A DNA stretch of 64,000 nt from Pseudomonas sp. HR96 (GTDB lineage Bacteria > Pseudomonadota > Gammaproteobacteria > Pseudomonadales > Pseudomonadaceae): NCBI RefSeq assembly GCF_034059295.1, contig NZ_CP139141.1:4509001-4573000 (forward strand). The letters are read 5' to 3'. The notes under the pieces were generated by a model. The model had not been told where the DNA came from, did no database searches, and saw only the letters and a program-made list of their open reading frames with translations. Below are positions 37,049-46,344 of the stretch, piece by piece. The translations under genes and the position numbers were made by a program. Positions within the stretch are counted from its first letter, which is position 1. The number at the start of each line of letters is the position of its first letter.

Positions 37049-37819
37049 TTACTTGGCGGGAGCGGCGCTGTCTTCGTCTTCGTCACCGGCTGCCGGCGCA
37101 GCGGCTGGAGCGGCGGCGTCAGCCTTGGCCGGATCCTTGATGGCCAGCAGCTCGAGGTCGAATACCAGTACCGAGTTGGCCGGGATGGTCGGGCTTGGGC
37201 TCTGGGCGCCGTAAGCCAGCTCAGCCGGGATGAACAGCTTGATCTTTTCGCCAACGTGCATCAGCTGCAGGCCTTCGACCCAACCTGGAATCACGCCGCT
37301 GACCGGCAGATCGATCGGGCTGCCGCGCTCGATGGAGCTGTCGAAGACCTTGCCGTCGATCAGCTTGCCTTCGTAGTGAACGGTGACCACGTCGGTCGGC
37401 TTGGGCTGAGCGCCGTCGGCTTTCTTGATGACCTGGTATTGCAGGCCGGAAGCGGTGGTGACCACGCCGTCTTTCTTGGCGTTTTCCGCCAGGAATTTCT
37501 TGCCGTTGGCTTCAGCTTCGGCGTTGGCCTTGGTCATGCGCTCTTCGGAACGCTTCTGCAGATCGGCAAAGGCGGCGACCAATTCGTCGTCCTTGAGTTT
37601 TTGCGGCTTCTTGCCGACGGCGTCTTCGATACCCTGGGCGACTGCCTTGGAATCGAGGTCGTCCATGCCTTCCTGGGCCAAGCTTTTACCCATGTTCAGG
37701 CCGATGCCGTACGAGGCTTTCTGGGCTGGGGTTTTCAGCTCTACGCTGGAGTGCTGATCGCAGCCAGCCAGAACCAGACTTACCAGGGCAACTGCCGCCG
37801 CCAACCGATGCTGTTTCAT
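37049..37819 (-). CDS. FKBP-type peptidyl-prolyl isomerase, lipoprotein (FkpA/Mip-like)
   Basis: This 256-residue protein has a lipoprotein signal peptide with lipobox LVLAGC, so it should be anchored in the envelope and face the periplasm. The N-terminal helical dimerisation domain (LKTPAQKASYGIGLNMGKSL) and long connecting helix match the FkpA/Mip group. The FKBP domain (about 125-230) has DVVTVHYEGKLIDGKVFDSS, VIPGWVEGLQLM, IPAELAYG and VLVFDLELL. It should isomerise Xaa-Pro bonds during folding of envelope proteins. The C-terminus is Ala/Glu/Asp-rich. ATG 37819 has agga upstream. Confidence 0.92.
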   Translation of the reverse strand: MKQHRLAAAVALVSLVLAGCDQHSSVELKTPAQKASYGIGLNMGKSLAQEGMDDLDSKAVAQGIEDAVGKKPQKLKDDELVAAFADLQKRSEERMTKANAEAEANGKKFLAENAKKDGVVTTASGLQYQVIKKADGAQPKPTDVVTVHYEGKLIDGKVFDSSIERGSPIDLPVSGVIPGWVEGLQLMHVGEKIKLFIPAELAYGAQSPSPTIPANSVLVFDLELLAIKDPAKADAAAPAAAPAAGDEDEDSAAPAK

Positions 37820-38025
37820 GCTATTTCCTTGTTCATGCGCCATAAGGGCAATCAATTAAAGCCGCGAGCTTAGCAGCGGCCCCGACCAATGGCTACCGGG
37901 ATAGGAGCCGAAAAATGCAGATAAGTTCAGGCTTGCCAAGGGATTACCAAGGCCTGACGGGCCCCTGACGCAAAGCTGACAAAACGTTGCCCGATGTTTC
38001 AACTTGCGCCCGACAGCCAAACCAC

Positions 38026-38946
38026 TCAGCGTCGGTAGCTCAAGGCTACTTCACGCACTACATCGCACAGCCACTGGGCTGGGAGCGGCAATGGCAACGC
38101 GGCATTGCTGCAGATGCCCACCGAGCCGCCTGGTTCGTTGACACCCAGGTCAAGCTCGCACAATTCGCCCTGGGCGACCTCCAGGCGCACCGCATCGCGC
38201 GGGGCCACCCAAATGGCGTCGCTGGTCTGCACGTAGCGGCGGCTGAGGGTCGGCGAAAGGGTCTCCAGGCGCTGGCCCGGCAGCTCGATGCCGCATTGCA
38301 CGAACAGGCTGTCGGCGTGCTTGCGGATGGTAGTGCCGGCCAAGGGCAACACCAGCGGGTAATGGTTAATCAGCGCGCGCTCGGTGGGCTGGCTGGCCAG
38401 CAGAGGATGACCGGGGCGAACGGCCAGGGTCATCGCCTCGCTATACAAATGCTCGAACAGCAAGCCCTGGATCTGCGGGCTGTCGGTCATGCGCCCGACC
38501 ACCACGTCAAGGTCGCCGACGTGCAGTTGCGACAACAGATAGGCACTGGGCCCGGTCGCCACACTGATCACCAGGGCCTCATGGCGCGCGTGCAGCAGCC
38601 CCAGCACCTGCGGCATCAGCTGGCTCTCGACGGTCGACAGCACACCGACTCGCACCTGCGGCGCCTGATGCTCCTCGAGCCGCAGGGTGCGCACGCCGTC
38701 GCGCAGGGCCTGCACGCACGGGCCGGCGTAGCGCATGAAGCGCACCCCGGCGGGAGTCAGTTCGACGCCCTGCTTGCCACGCTCGAACAGCCGGGTCTCG
38801 AGCAGGCCCTCAAGTTCCTTGACCGTCTTGGAGATGGCCGGCTGGCTGATCGACACGGCGTCGGCCGCCTTGGCGAAGCTGCCGTGGCGAGCGATTTCAA
38901 GAAAGCACAGCAGGTGGCGGAACTTGATGCGGGTATCGAGATTCAT
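38026..38946 (-). CDS. LysR-family regulator, PcaQ-like branch
   Basis: This 306-residue LysR-type regulator has an N-terminal HTH (about residues 8-67: RHLLCFLEIARHGSFAKAAD then ISQPAISKTVKELEGLLETR) and a C-terminal effector-binding domain. The start MNLDTRIKFRHL resembles the PcaQ branch named for protocatechuate regulation. No pca genes are nearby. It is divergent from the cytochrome/catalase-like pair 254 bases away, the usual arrangement for a LysR regulator and its target. ATG 38946 is preferred over the longer frame because LysR proteins start about 7-10 residues before the RHL helix. Confidence 0.9.
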   Translation of the reverse strand: MNLDTRIKFRHLLCFLEIARHGSFAKAADAVSISQPAISKTVKELEGLLETRLFERGKQGVELTPAGVRFMRYAGPCVQALRDGVRTLRLEEHQAPQVRVGVLSTVESQLMPQVLGLLHARHEALVISVATGPSAYLLSQLHVGDLDVVVGRMTDSPQIQGLLFEHLYSEAMTLAVRPGHPLLASQPTERALINHYPLVLPLAGTTIRKHADSLFVQCGIELPGQRLETLSPTLSRRYVQTSDAIWVAPRDAVRLEVAQGELCELDLGVNEPGGSVGICSNAALPLPLPAQWLCDVVREVALSYRR

Positions 38947-39077
38947 GGCGCTCGGACAGCGGTTGTCACGGAGGAGCACTTTAGCAGGTGGCCGGGTTCA
39001 AGTCGCCGCCACAACTGCCGACAACGGGTGCACCGGGGGAAAAACTGGCGTGAAGCCACCACCCTAAAAAATCAGAA

Positions 39078-39101
39078 TTTTCCTACAGGCAAACCGGAAA
39101 A
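39078..39101. promoter_or_regulatory. Possible LysR operator
   Basis: The inverted repeat ttttcc (39078-39083) / ggaaaa (39096-39101) with a 12-base AC-containing spacer lies between the divergent LysR gene and its neighbour. Its size fits LysR-type sites, but the match is short and AT-rich. Confidence 0.3.
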
Positions 39102-39200
39102 ATCCGCTAGCTAGCCACTTGCCATTACTGCTTGCCCTCAGGCATAAATCGCCTCCCGTGCGACCGCCCAGCGAGCCACCCAACGTCCAAGGAAGTTCCC

Positions 39201-41048
39201 GTGCGCCTGATCACCTGCGCCCTCTCATTGCTGGGCATCGCCGCCGTGGCGGCCCCCGCCGTGCTGCTCTATAACGTCGCCCATCCCAACCTGCCGGACT
39301 TCACCGCGCCGACCAGCGTGCAGTACCTGGATCAATGGAGCGAGGCCGATCGCCAGACCTATTACTTCACGCCGCAAGGCACTGAGGTCAAGGGCCTGCA
39401 CTATGACTGGTTCATTGCGCTGGAACTGCCGTTCTCCCAGGAGCGCTTCGCCGCTCCTGCGCACATGGCGCGCTTCGGCTTCCTGCTTGACCCGGCGCAG
39501 CACGCGACGGCGGCCAACCCTGGCAACCTGCCAGTGGGCTTTACCCGCCACACCGACCCGGCACCGGCCGGCAGCCCGGCCATCAGTTACCTGGACATCA
39601 CCTGCGCCGCCTGCCACACCGGCGAGTTGCGCCTGGGCGGCAAAGCCGTGCGCATCGACGGTGGCTCGGCGCAGCACGTGCTGCCTTCCAGCGTGCCGAC
39701 CTGGCGCGGTGGCAGCTTCGGCCAGGCGCTGGTGTCGAGCATGGCCGCCACCTATTACCTGCCCTGGAAATTCAATCGCTTCGCCCACCGCGTGCTCGGC
39801 GACCAGTACGAACAACAGCGCGACGCCCTGCGCCTGGCATTCAAGGCGTCGCTGGACACCTTCGCCCGCACCGCCTGGAACGATTGGCACCGCGGCCTCT
39901 ACCCCACCGAAGAGGGCCCGGGCCGCACCGATGCGTTCGGCCGTATCGCCAACGCCACCTTCGGCGATGCCATCTCCCCGAGCAACTACCGGGTCGGCAA
40001 CGCTCCGGTCGATTATCCGCAACTCTGGGACATCTGGACCTTCGACTGGGTGCAATGGAACGGTTCGGCGCAGCAGCCGATGGCGCGTAACGTCGGCGAA
40101 TCGCTGGGCGTCGGCGCCACCCTGACCTTCTTCGACGAGCACGGCCAACCGCTGCAGGGCGCCGATCGCTACCCGTCCAGCGTGCGCGTGCGCGACCTGC
40201 ACCTGATCGAGCAAACGCTGCAACGGTTGCAACCGCCGACCTGGCCGCAGGAACTGTTTGGCAAGGTCGACCTGGCGCGGGCTGCCCAAGGCCGCGCGCT
40301 GTTCCAGGAGAACTGCGCCGGTTGCCACGTACCCACTGTCGACCACGGCAGCGGCCACCCGGTGGCGCAGTTGCACATGTTGCCCACCGAGGTGATCGGC
40401 ACCGACCCGACCTCGGCCGACAACATCGCCGACCAGACCTTCGACGTCAGTGCCTTGCGGTGGGATCCGGCCGAGCTCAAGCAGCGCAAGGACGTGCAGT
40501 TCGTACCGGCGCTGCAGAATCTCGATCTGACCCGCGTCTCGGTGGCCACAGGGCTGGCCTACGTGACTGCCTTCGTCGAGGACCGCGCCTACCGCGAAGC
40601 CGGCGTCGGCCCTGCCGAGCGCGCCGACATGGACGGCTTCGGGCTGCCCATCGGCGTGCGCCAATGGCGCGCCTACAAGGCTCGGCCGCTGGCCGGGGTC
40701 TGGGCCACGCCGCCCTTCCTGCACAACGGCTCGGTGCCGACTATCTACCAGTTGCTGTCGCCACAGGACGAGCGCGCCAGCACCTTCTACCGCGGCAGCT
40801 TCGAATACGACCCGCAACACCTGGGCTACCAGACTGCCGCATTCAAGGGCGCGTTCCTGTACGACACGCGCATCACCGGCAACCACAACAGCGGCCACGA
40901 GTTTCGCGACGGCCCCCGCGAGCGCGGGGTCATCGGCCGATTGCTGCAACCCGAAGAACGCTGGGCGCTGCTGGAGTACCTGAAAGTACTGGGCGGCCCC
41001 CTTGAAACCCAATTGGCGCCAACCACCGCTGCGAGCATTCAGCCATGA
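39201..41048 (+). CDS. Di-haem c-type cytochrome (RoxA / cytochrome c peroxidase-like)
   Basis: This 615-residue protein has an N-terminal hydrophobic signal (LITCALSLLGIAAVAAPAVL) and two CXXCH haem sites, TCAACHTGE near residue 137 and NCAGCHVP near residue 375. The length, two-haem layout and long inter-haem region with GRTDAFGRIANATFGD resemble the RoxA/RoxB-like group of di-haem proteins rather than short bacterial cytochrome c peroxidases. It probably acts in the periplasm in electron transfer, peroxide reduction or oxidative cleavage of an unknown substrate. The GTG start at 39201 has aaggaag upstream. Its stop overlaps the next start (ATGA), so the catalase-like protein is a coupled partner. 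Confidence 0.83.
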   Translation: MRLITCALSLLGIAAVAAPAVLLYNVAHPNLPDFTAPTSVQYLDQWSEADRQTYYFTPQGTEVKGLHYDWFIALELPFSQERFAAPAHMARFGFLLDPAQHATAANPGNLPVGFTRHTDPAPAGSPAISYLDITCAACHTGELRLGGKAVRIDGGSAQHVLPSSVPTWRGGSFGQALVSSMAATYYLPWKFNRFAHRVLGDQYEQQRDALRLAFKASLDTFARTAWNDWHRGLYPTEEGPGRTDAFGRIANATFGDAISPSNYRVGNAPVDYPQLWDIWTFDWVQWNGSAQQPMARNVGESLGVGATLTFFDEHGQPLQGADRYPSSVRVRDLHLIEQTLQRLQPPTWPQELFGKVDLARAAQGRALFQENCAGCHVPTVDHGSGHPVAQLHMLPTEVIGTDPTSADNIADQTFDVSALRWDPAELKQRKDVQFVPALQNLDLTRVSVATGLAYVTAFVEDRAYREAGVGPAERADMDGFGLPIGVRQWRAYKARPLAGVWATPPFLHNGSVPTIYQLLSPQDERASTFYRGSFEYDPQHLGYQTAAFKGAFLYDTRITGNHNSGHEFRDGPRERGVIGRLLQPEERWALLEYLKVLGGPLETQLAPTTAASIQP

Positions 41049-42238
41049 TCGAACGTCGTCTGTTCAACCGCCGCCAGCCTGACCGGTTCGAGCGCCTGTG
41101 GCTGGGCCTGGGCCACCTGCTGCTGAGAACCATCGCCATCGTCGCCCTGCTGGCGGGCCTGAGCTGGCTGGCCATGACCGCCTGGTACGCCCACAAGTTT
41201 TCCGGGCCGGTGGCCGCCGAGGAGGTGATCCCGGCCGGTGAAGCGGGCATGACCCAGGACATCATCCAGACCGCCATCCGCGTGGTCGACCAGCACCGCG
41301 AGCAGACCCGCTACCTGCGCGACGCCCACGCCAAGGCCCACGGCTGCGTGCAGGCCGAGGTCAGGGTAGCGCCCGACCTGCCCAGCGACCTGCGCCAGGG
41401 CGTTTTCAGCGAGCCCGGTAAACAGTGGCGGGCCTGGATTCGCCTGTCCAACGGCAATGCCTACCCGCAGTTCGACAGCCTGCAGGACGCCCGCGGCATG
41501 GCCATCAAGCTGCTCGACGTGCCCGGCAGGCAACTGATGGATAGCCAGCAGGCCCGCCAGGAGCAGGACTTCGTGATGTTCAACCACGCCAACTTCTTCG
41601 TCAGCGACGTGGCCGAATACCGCCAGAACATCGCCGCCCAGGCCGAAGGCAAGAAGATCATGGCGTTTTTCCCCAGCTGGGACCCACGCAGCTGGCAACT
41701 GCGCCACCTGCTGATCGCCCAGGCGACCCTGGCCGATGCCCCCGAGAGCCCGACCCAAGCCACCTATTATTCGGTGTCGCCGTACAAGTTCGGCAGCAGC
41801 AATGCCAAGTTCCGCGTGCTGCCCGACCCCGCCAGCTGCCCGGCCTACAGCCTGGCACCGCAGAATCACGACCTGCCGAACTTCCTGCGCAGCGCCCTGT
41901 ACCAGCAGCTTTCCGCCGATCGCCGGCCGGCCTGCTTCGTGCTACAGATCCAGCGCCAGGACCCGAGCCGGTATATGCCCATCGAGGACACCAGCGTGGA
42001 ATGGCAGCAGAGCGACGCGCCGTTTGAAACGGTGGCGAAGATCCTCATTCCGGCTCAGGACTTCGACACGCCGCAGCAGAACCTGGTGTGCGACAACCTT
42101 TCGTTCAACCCGTGGCACGGCATCGAAGCCCACCGCCCCATTGGCGGCATCAACCGCCTGCGCCGCGCGGTGTACGACGCGGTGAGTGCCTATCGACACG
42201 CGCGCAACGCCGAAGCCCAGCCCACGCACCGAGAATGA
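41045..42238 (+). CDS. Membrane-anchored catalase-like haem protein
   Basis: This 397-residue protein has an N-terminal membrane helix (LLLRTIAIVALLAGLSWLAM) and a compact catalase-fold domain. Catalase-related segments include VQAEVRVAPDLP, RAWIRLSNGN, DARGMAIKLLDVPG and FVMFNHANFF, where the last resembles the family PVFFxRDxxKF region. It is smaller than true catalases and anchored, like the catalase-like proteins paired with di-haem cytochromes or lipoxygenases. Peroxidase, hydroperoxide isomerase or lyase activity is possible; hydrogen-peroxide disproportionation is not assured. It overlaps the cytochrome gene by four bases. Confidence 0.82.
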   Translation: MIERRLFNRRQPDRFERLWLGLGHLLLRTIAIVALLAGLSWLAMTAWYAHKFSGPVAAEEVIPAGEAGMTQDIIQTAIRVVDQHREQTRYLRDAHAKAHGCVQAEVRVAPDLPSDLRQGVFSEPGKQWRAWIRLSNGNAYPQFDSLQDARGMAIKLLDVPGRQLMDSQQARQEQDFVMFNHANFFVSDVAEYRQNIAAQAEGKKIMAFFPSWDPRSWQLRHLLIAQATLADAPESPTQATYYSVSPYKFGSSNAKFRVLPDPASCPAYSLAPQNHDLPNFLRSALYQQLSADRRPACFVLQIQRQDPSRYMPIEDTSVEWQQSDAPFETVAKILIPAQDFDTPQQNLVCDNLSFNPWHGIEAHRPIGGINRLRRAVYDAVSAYRHARNAEAQPTHRE

Positions 42239-42326
42239 ATTGATATTTAAATTCCACAGTTTGCTATTTCTGAATTTTTATTCTAGAAATAACCCTCACA
42301 CAACAACAATAGAATGAGGGCAGGCT

Positions 42327-43418
42327 ATGCGAACGCTGGGTATCGGCTTGATCGGCACCGGCTTCATGGGACGCGCACATGCGCTGGCATTCCGCCAGGT
42401 CAGCGCAGTATTCGAGCTGCCGATGCACCTGCGCCTGGTCGCGCTGGCCGACAGCGACCCGGCGCGCGCCGAGCGTTGCGCCGCGGCGTGGGGCTTCGAG
42501 CAGGCCTGCGACTGGCAGGCGCTGATTGCCGATCCGCGCATCGACCTGGTCGCCATCACCACTCCCAACGCATTGCATTGCCCCATGGCGCTGGCCGCCC
42601 TGGAGGCTGGCAAGGCGGTGTACTGCGAGAAGCCGCTGGCGGTCAGCCTTGACCAGGCCGCATTGCTGCACCGCGCGGCACAGGCCGCAGGCGTGGTCAC
42701 CCGGGTGGGTTTCAACTACCAGCACAACCCGATGATCGAACGACTGCGGCAGATGATCGCTGCTGGCGAACTTGGCGAGATCCTCGCTTTCCAGGGCGAA
42801 TTCAGTGAAGACTTCATGGCCGACCCGCAGGCACCCTTCTCCTGGCGCTGCGACCCGATGCAGGCCGGCGGCGCCCTCGCCGACCTGGGCAGTCACCTTC
42901 TGGGCATGGCCCGCCACCTGCTCGGCGAAGTCGAAGCGGTGTGCGCCGACCTGCGCACTGTCCATAAACAGCGCGAAGGCCGGGTCATCGAAGTCGATGA
43001 TCAGGCCAGCGCCCTGCTGCGCTTCGCCAACGGTGCCAGCGGCGCGATCAGCACCAGCTGGCTCAAGCAGGGCTACAAGAACCATCTGAGTTTCGAAATC
43101 AGCGGCACCCTGGGCACGGTGGCCTTCGACCAGGAGCGGCTCAACGAGCTGCGCCTGTATCGCCGCGGCGGGGAAGGCTTCCAACGCCTGTTGGCCGGCC
43201 CCGACCTGCCAGGTTACGCCGCCTTCAGCCCGGCGCCCGGCCACCAGCTGGGCTACAACGAGCTCAAGACTCTCGAGGTGCATGAGTTGATCATGGCCCT
43301 TTCGGGCGCCACCAAGGCTGGCAGTGACTTCGAGGATGCCTGGCAGGTGGAACGGATGACCGCTGCGATCCGCCTGGCGGCAGCGCAGGAACGATGGGTG
43401 CGGCTGGCTTCGTTGTAA
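42327..43418 (+). CDS. Gfo/Idh/MocA-family NAD(P)-dependent oxidoreductase
   Basis: This 363-residue protein has an N-terminal Rossmann fold with GLIGTGFMGRAHA, then AITTPNALHCPMA and the family motif YCEKPLAVS, which carries the catalytic lysine. The C-terminal alpha/beta domain has the GGALADLGSHLLGMARHLLG helix seen in inositol-dehydrogenase-like enzymes. The substrate is probably a sugar or polyol but cannot be assigned. It stands alone after an AT-rich gap (42239-42326) and has gagggcagg ahead of its ATG. It ends before a bidirectional hairpin. Confidence 0.92.
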   Translation: MRTLGIGLIGTGFMGRAHALAFRQVSAVFELPMHLRLVALADSDPARAERCAAAWGFEQACDWQALIADPRIDLVAITTPNALHCPMALAALEAGKAVYCEKPLAVSLDQAALLHRAAQAAGVVTRVGFNYQHNPMIERLRQMIAAGELGEILAFQGEFSEDFMADPQAPFSWRCDPMQAGGALADLGSHLLGMARHLLGEVEAVCADLRTVHKQREGRVIEVDDQASALLRFANGASGAISTSWLKQGYKNHLSFEISGTLGTVAFDQERLNELRLYRRGGEGFQRLLAGPDLPGYAAFSPAPGHQLGYNELKTLEVHELIMALSGATKAGSDFEDAWQVERMTAAIRLAAAQERWVRLASL

Positions 43419-43461
43419 GCAGAGCCGCCTGGGATGGGGCGCCGGTTTGATCTTGCAGGAC

Positions 43462-43496
43462 AAAAAAACCCCAGACCTTTCGGCCTGGGGCTTTTT
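43462..43496. terminator. Bidirectional Rho-independent terminator
   Basis: The hairpin at 43469-43490 (ccccag-a-cc, loop tttc, gg-c-ctgggg) is flanked by A residues on the left (43462-43468) and T residues on the right (43492-43496). It can end both the oxidoreductase transcript and the minus-strand tRNA transcript. Confidence 0.88.
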
Positions 43497-43534
43497 GATT
43501 GCTTCAAGGAGTTCAAGGGCCTCGAAGCGAGATA

Positions 43535-43611
43535 TGGCGCAGCGGACGGGACTCGAACCCGCGACCCCCGGCGTGACAGGCCGGTATTCTAACCGACTGA
43601 ACTACCGCTGC
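43535..43611 (-). tRNA. tRNA-Asp (GUC)
   Basis: This 77-nt gene on the minus strand has acceptor stem gcagcgg/ccgctgc, D-arm tagttcagtcggttaga, anticodon GTC (plus-strand gac at 43575-43577), T-arm gggttcgagtcccg and an encoded 3' CCA. It matches the usual bacterial tRNA-Asp. Confidence 0.97.
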
Positions 43612-43630
43612 GCGATACACATTGAGCGAT

Positions 43631-43706
43631 TGGTGGGTGATGACGGGATCGAACCGCCGACCCTCTGCTTGTAAGGCAGATGCTCTCCCGGCTGAGCTAA
43701 TCACCC
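43631..43706 (-). tRNA. tRNA-Val (UAC)
   Basis: This 76-nt gene on the minus strand has acceptor stem gggtgat, D-arm tagctcagccgggaga, anticodon TAC (plus-strand gta at 43671-43673), T-arm cggttcgatcccg and an encoded CCA. It is 19 bases upstream of tRNA-Asp in the same transcription direction, so the two are probably one transcript. Confidence 0.97.
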
Positions 43707-43867
43707 TTCACTCATCGTGTGGCGCGCATTCTACGGAGCACCCTACCCTCTGGCAAGCACTTTTTTAAATTTTTTTTGCAGGCCTTCCAAAGACTTAGCG
43801 CAGGGTTGGCGATAGCGCTCACACGGAGTTTAATGCCCGCCTTATGTATTAAGGAGAGACCTGCCCC

Positions 43868-44788
43868 ATGTGGTTCAAAAACCTGCTTGTGTACCGTCTG
43901 ACCCAGGACGTCCCTTTCGAACCCGAGGCGCTGGAGGCCGCACTGGCCACCAAGCTGGCCCGTCCCTGTGCAAGCCAGGAGTTGACCACCTACGGTTTCG
44001 TCGCCCCCTTCGGCAAAGGTGAAGACGCGCCGCTGGTGCACGTCAGCGGCGACTTCCTGCTGATCGCTGCACGCAAGGAAGAGCGCATCCTGCCCGGCAG
44101 CGTAGTGCGTGATGCAGTCAAGGAGAAGGTCGAGGAGATCGAGGCCGAGCAGATGCGCAAGGTCTATAAAAAGGAACGCGACCAGATCAAGGACGAGATC
44201 ATCCAGGCCTTCCTGCCGCGTGCCTTCATTCGCCGCTCGTCCACCTTCGCCGCCATCGCCCCGAAGCAGGGCCTGGTACTGGTCAACTCGGCCAGCCCCA
44301 AGCGTGCCGAGGACCTGCTGTCGACCCTGCGCGAAGTGATCGGCTCGTTGCCGGTGCGTCCGCTGACGGTGAAAGTCGCGCCGACCGCGACCATGACCGA
44401 CTGGGTCAAGACCCAGAAAGCTGCGGACGACTTCTATGTACTGGACGAATGCGAGCTGCGTGACAGCGGTGAAGACGGCGGCATCGTCCGCTGCAAGCGT
44501 CAGGACCTGACCAGCGACGAGATCCAGCTGCACCTGAGCACAGGCAAGCAGGTCACCCAGCTGTCGCTGGCCTGGAAAGACCAACTGTCCTTCGTGCTCG
44601 ACGACAAGACCGTGATCAAGCGCCTGCGCTTCGAGGAAGTACTGATGGACAAGGCCGAGGAAGACGGCGGCGAAGAAGCCCTGGGGCAACTGGACGCCAG
44701 CTTCACCCTGATGATGCTGACCTTCGGCGAGTTCCTTCCGCAATTGTTTGAAGCACTCGGTGGCGAAGAAATCCCGCAGGGCATCTGA
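43868..44788 (+). CDS. rdgC: Recombination-associated protein RdgC
   Basis: This 306-residue protein is a full-length RdgC, with the family N-terminus [11 protein letters not shown] and the conserved [11 protein letters not shown] and [17 protein letters not shown] segments. RdgC forms a ring-shaped dimer on double-stranded DNA and limits RecA loading. It is encoded in the same orientation as the following transporter, 24 bases away. The ATG has aaggagag upstream. Confidence 0.96.
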   Translation: MWFKNLLVYRLTQDVPFEPEALEAALATKLARPCASQELTTYGFVAPFGKGEDAPLVHVSGDFLLIAARKEERILPGSVVRDAVKEKVEEIEAEQMRKVYKKERDQIKDEIIQAFLPRAFIRRSSTFAAIAPKQGLVLVNSASPKRAEDLLSTLREVIGSLPVRPLTVKVAPTATMTDWVKTQKAADDFYVLDECELRDSGEDGGIVRCKRQDLTSDEIQLHLSTGKQVTQLSLAWKDQLSFVLDDKTVIKRLRFEEVLMDKAEEDGGEEALGQLDASFTLMMLTFGEFLPQLFEALGGEEIPQGI

Positions 44789-44812
44789 CCCCTTCATTCA
44801 CAAGGAAACCTC

Positions 44813-45784
44813 ATGCGCGCCCTCGCCGCACTCAGCCGTTTTGTCGGCAACACCTTTGCCTACTGGGTCCTGCTGTTCGCCGTGCTGGCATTCATGCAGC
44901 CGCAATGGTTCATCGGCTTGAAGACCTGGATCGTGCCGTTGCTGGGGCTGGTCATGTTCGGCATGGGGCTGACCCTGCGCCTGGACGACTTCGCCGAACT
45001 CAGCCGGCATCCGTGGCGGGTGCTGCTGGGCGTGGTGGCGCATTTCGTGATCATGCCGGCGGTGGCCTGGGGTCTTTGCCAGCTGTTTCACCTGCCAGCG
45101 GAAATCGCCGTCGGGGTGATTCTGGTAGGTTGCTGCCCCAGTGGTACCTCGTCCAACGTCATGACCTGGCTGGCCAGGGGCGATCTGGCCCTGTCGGTGG
45201 CCGTGGCAGCGGTCACCACCCTGCTCGCGCCACTGCTGACCCCGGCCTTGATCTGGCTGCTGGCCTCGGCCTGGCTGCCGGTGTCCTTCATGGACATGTT
45301 CTGGTCGATCCTGCAGTTCGTCATGCTGCCGATCATACTGGGCGTGGTTGCCCAGCGCGTGCTCGGTGCCAGGGTCGGCCTGGCCCTCGAGGTGCTGCCA
45401 CTGGTCTCGGTGGTCAGCATCGTGATGATTGTCTGCGCGGTGGTTGCGGCCAGCCAGGCGAAGATCGCCGAATCAGGCCTGTTGATCATGGCGGTGGTGA
45501 TCCTGCACAACAGCTTCGGCTTTGTGCTGGGCTATTTCACCGGCAAGCTGTTCAAGCTGCCGTTGGCGCAACGCAAGGCGCTTTCGCTGGAGGTCGGTAT
45601 GCAGAATTCCGGCCTCGGCGCAGCGCTGGCCAGTGCGCACTTCTCACCCCTGGCGGCGGTGCCCAGCGCGCTGTTCAGCGTCTGGCACAACATTTCGGGG
45701 GCGCTGCTGGCGACATGGTTTCGCAAGCTGAACGACGGGCCCGAGGCGATCACGCCCACCGTCACGCCACGGCAAGACGGCTGA
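44813..45784 (+). CDS. Bile acid:sodium symporter (BASS) family transporter
   Basis: This 323-residue inner-membrane protein has nine to ten hydrophobic helices and BASS-family motifs: VMFGMGLTLRLDDF near residue 50, VGCCPSGTSSNVMTWLARGD in the first crossover region, and LEVGMQNSGLGAALASAHF in the second. Members import bile acids, pantoate or other organic acids with sodium; the substrate here is unknown. Bacterial homologues are often annotated PanS-like. Its 3' end overlaps the convergent higA by 23 bases. Confidence 0.92.
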   Translation: MRALAALSRFVGNTFAYWVLLFAVLAFMQPQWFIGLKTWIVPLLGLVMFGMGLTLRLDDFAELSRHPWRVLLGVVAHFVIMPAVAWGLCQLFHLPAEIAVGVILVGCCPSGTSSNVMTWLARGDLALSVAVAAVTTLLAPLLTPALIWLLASAWLPVSFMDMFWSILQFVMLPIILGVVAQRVLGARVGLALEVLPLVSVVSIVMIVCAVVAASQAKIAESGLLIMAVVILHNSFGFVLGYFTGKLFKLPLAQRKALSLEVGMQNSGLGAALASAHFSPLAAVPSALFSVWHNISGALLATWFRKLNDGPEAITPTVTPRQDG

Positions 45785-46046
45785 TCGGCGGCATTTCCCG
45801 GTGCCGGGCCTGCCACAGGTCGTACGCCCCTTGCTGGGCGATCCACACCGAGGCAGTGCCCAGGCCGGCCAGTTCCAGGCGTAGCGCCAGGTCGGCGGAC
45901 AGTGCGGCGCGGCCATTGAGCACGGTGGACAGCTGGCCACGGGAATAGCCTATATGGCGCGCAAGGGACGTTACGGTCAGCCCCAGTGCGGGCAGTACGT
46001 CTTCACGCAGGGCTTCGCCAGGGTGGGGGGGATTGAACATGGCCAT
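45762..46046 (-). CDS. higA: HigA-family antitoxin
   Basis: This 94-residue XRE-type antitoxin matches HigA: start FNPPHPGEALREDVLPALGL, HTH with LARHIGYSRGQLSTVLNGRA, and a C-terminal helical WIAQQGAYDLWQARH. It should neutralise HigB and repress the operon. The gene follows higB, with 12 bases between higB stop and higA start, the reversed toxin-first order typical of higBA. Its 3' end overlaps the convergent symporter gene. Confidence 0.93.
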   Translation of the reverse strand: MAMFNPPHPGEALREDVLPALGLTVTSLARHIGYSRGQLSTVLNGRAALSADLALRLELAGLGTASVWIAQQGAYDLWQARHREMPPISRLAVA

Positions 46047-46058
46047 GAGTTTGCTCCA

Positions 46059-46337
46059 TCAGTGGTAGTCGAGGTAATCAAGCAACTCGACATCTTCTCC
46101 GGTAAACCGGTAGATGATGCGCCAATTGCCAGAAACACTTATGGACCAATAGCCCGCGAGATCACCTTTGAGAAGGTGCAGACGATTCCCGGCGCAGTCC
46201 AGATCCCGTGGCCGAGTTGCCACATCAAGTGCCGCCAGCAACCGCCGCAGGCGGGGCACATGCTCAGCTCGAACGCCTCTCGCGCTACCTGTTGCGTAAA
46301 GGCATTTCAGGCCCTTGTGCCTGAAGCTGACGATCAT
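46059..46337 (-). CDS. higB: HigB-family toxin (RelE-like mRNA interferase)
   Basis: This 92-residue protein matches HigB in length and motifs: MIVSFRHKGLKCLY at the start, then HVPRLRRLLAALDVA, NRLHLLKGDLAGYWSISVSG, NWRIIYRF and the terminal DVELLDYLDYH. HigB cleaves mRNA on translating ribosomes. ATG 46337 gives the family length; the longer frame to 46403 crosses the promoter palindrome and is unlikely. It is transcribed with higA. Confidence 0.93.
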   Translation of the reverse strand: MIVSFRHKGLKCLYATGSARGVRAEHVPRLRRLLAALDVATRPRDLDCAGNRLHLLKGDLAGYWSISVSGNWRIIYRFTGEDVELLDYLDYH

Positions 46338-46344
46338 GGAACAA

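Noticed and set aside
43535..43706. tRNA pair considered as an integration site
   Set aside because: Both tRNAs are intact, no integrase or direct-repeat copy of a tRNA 3' end is visible nearby, and the flanks look like core genes.
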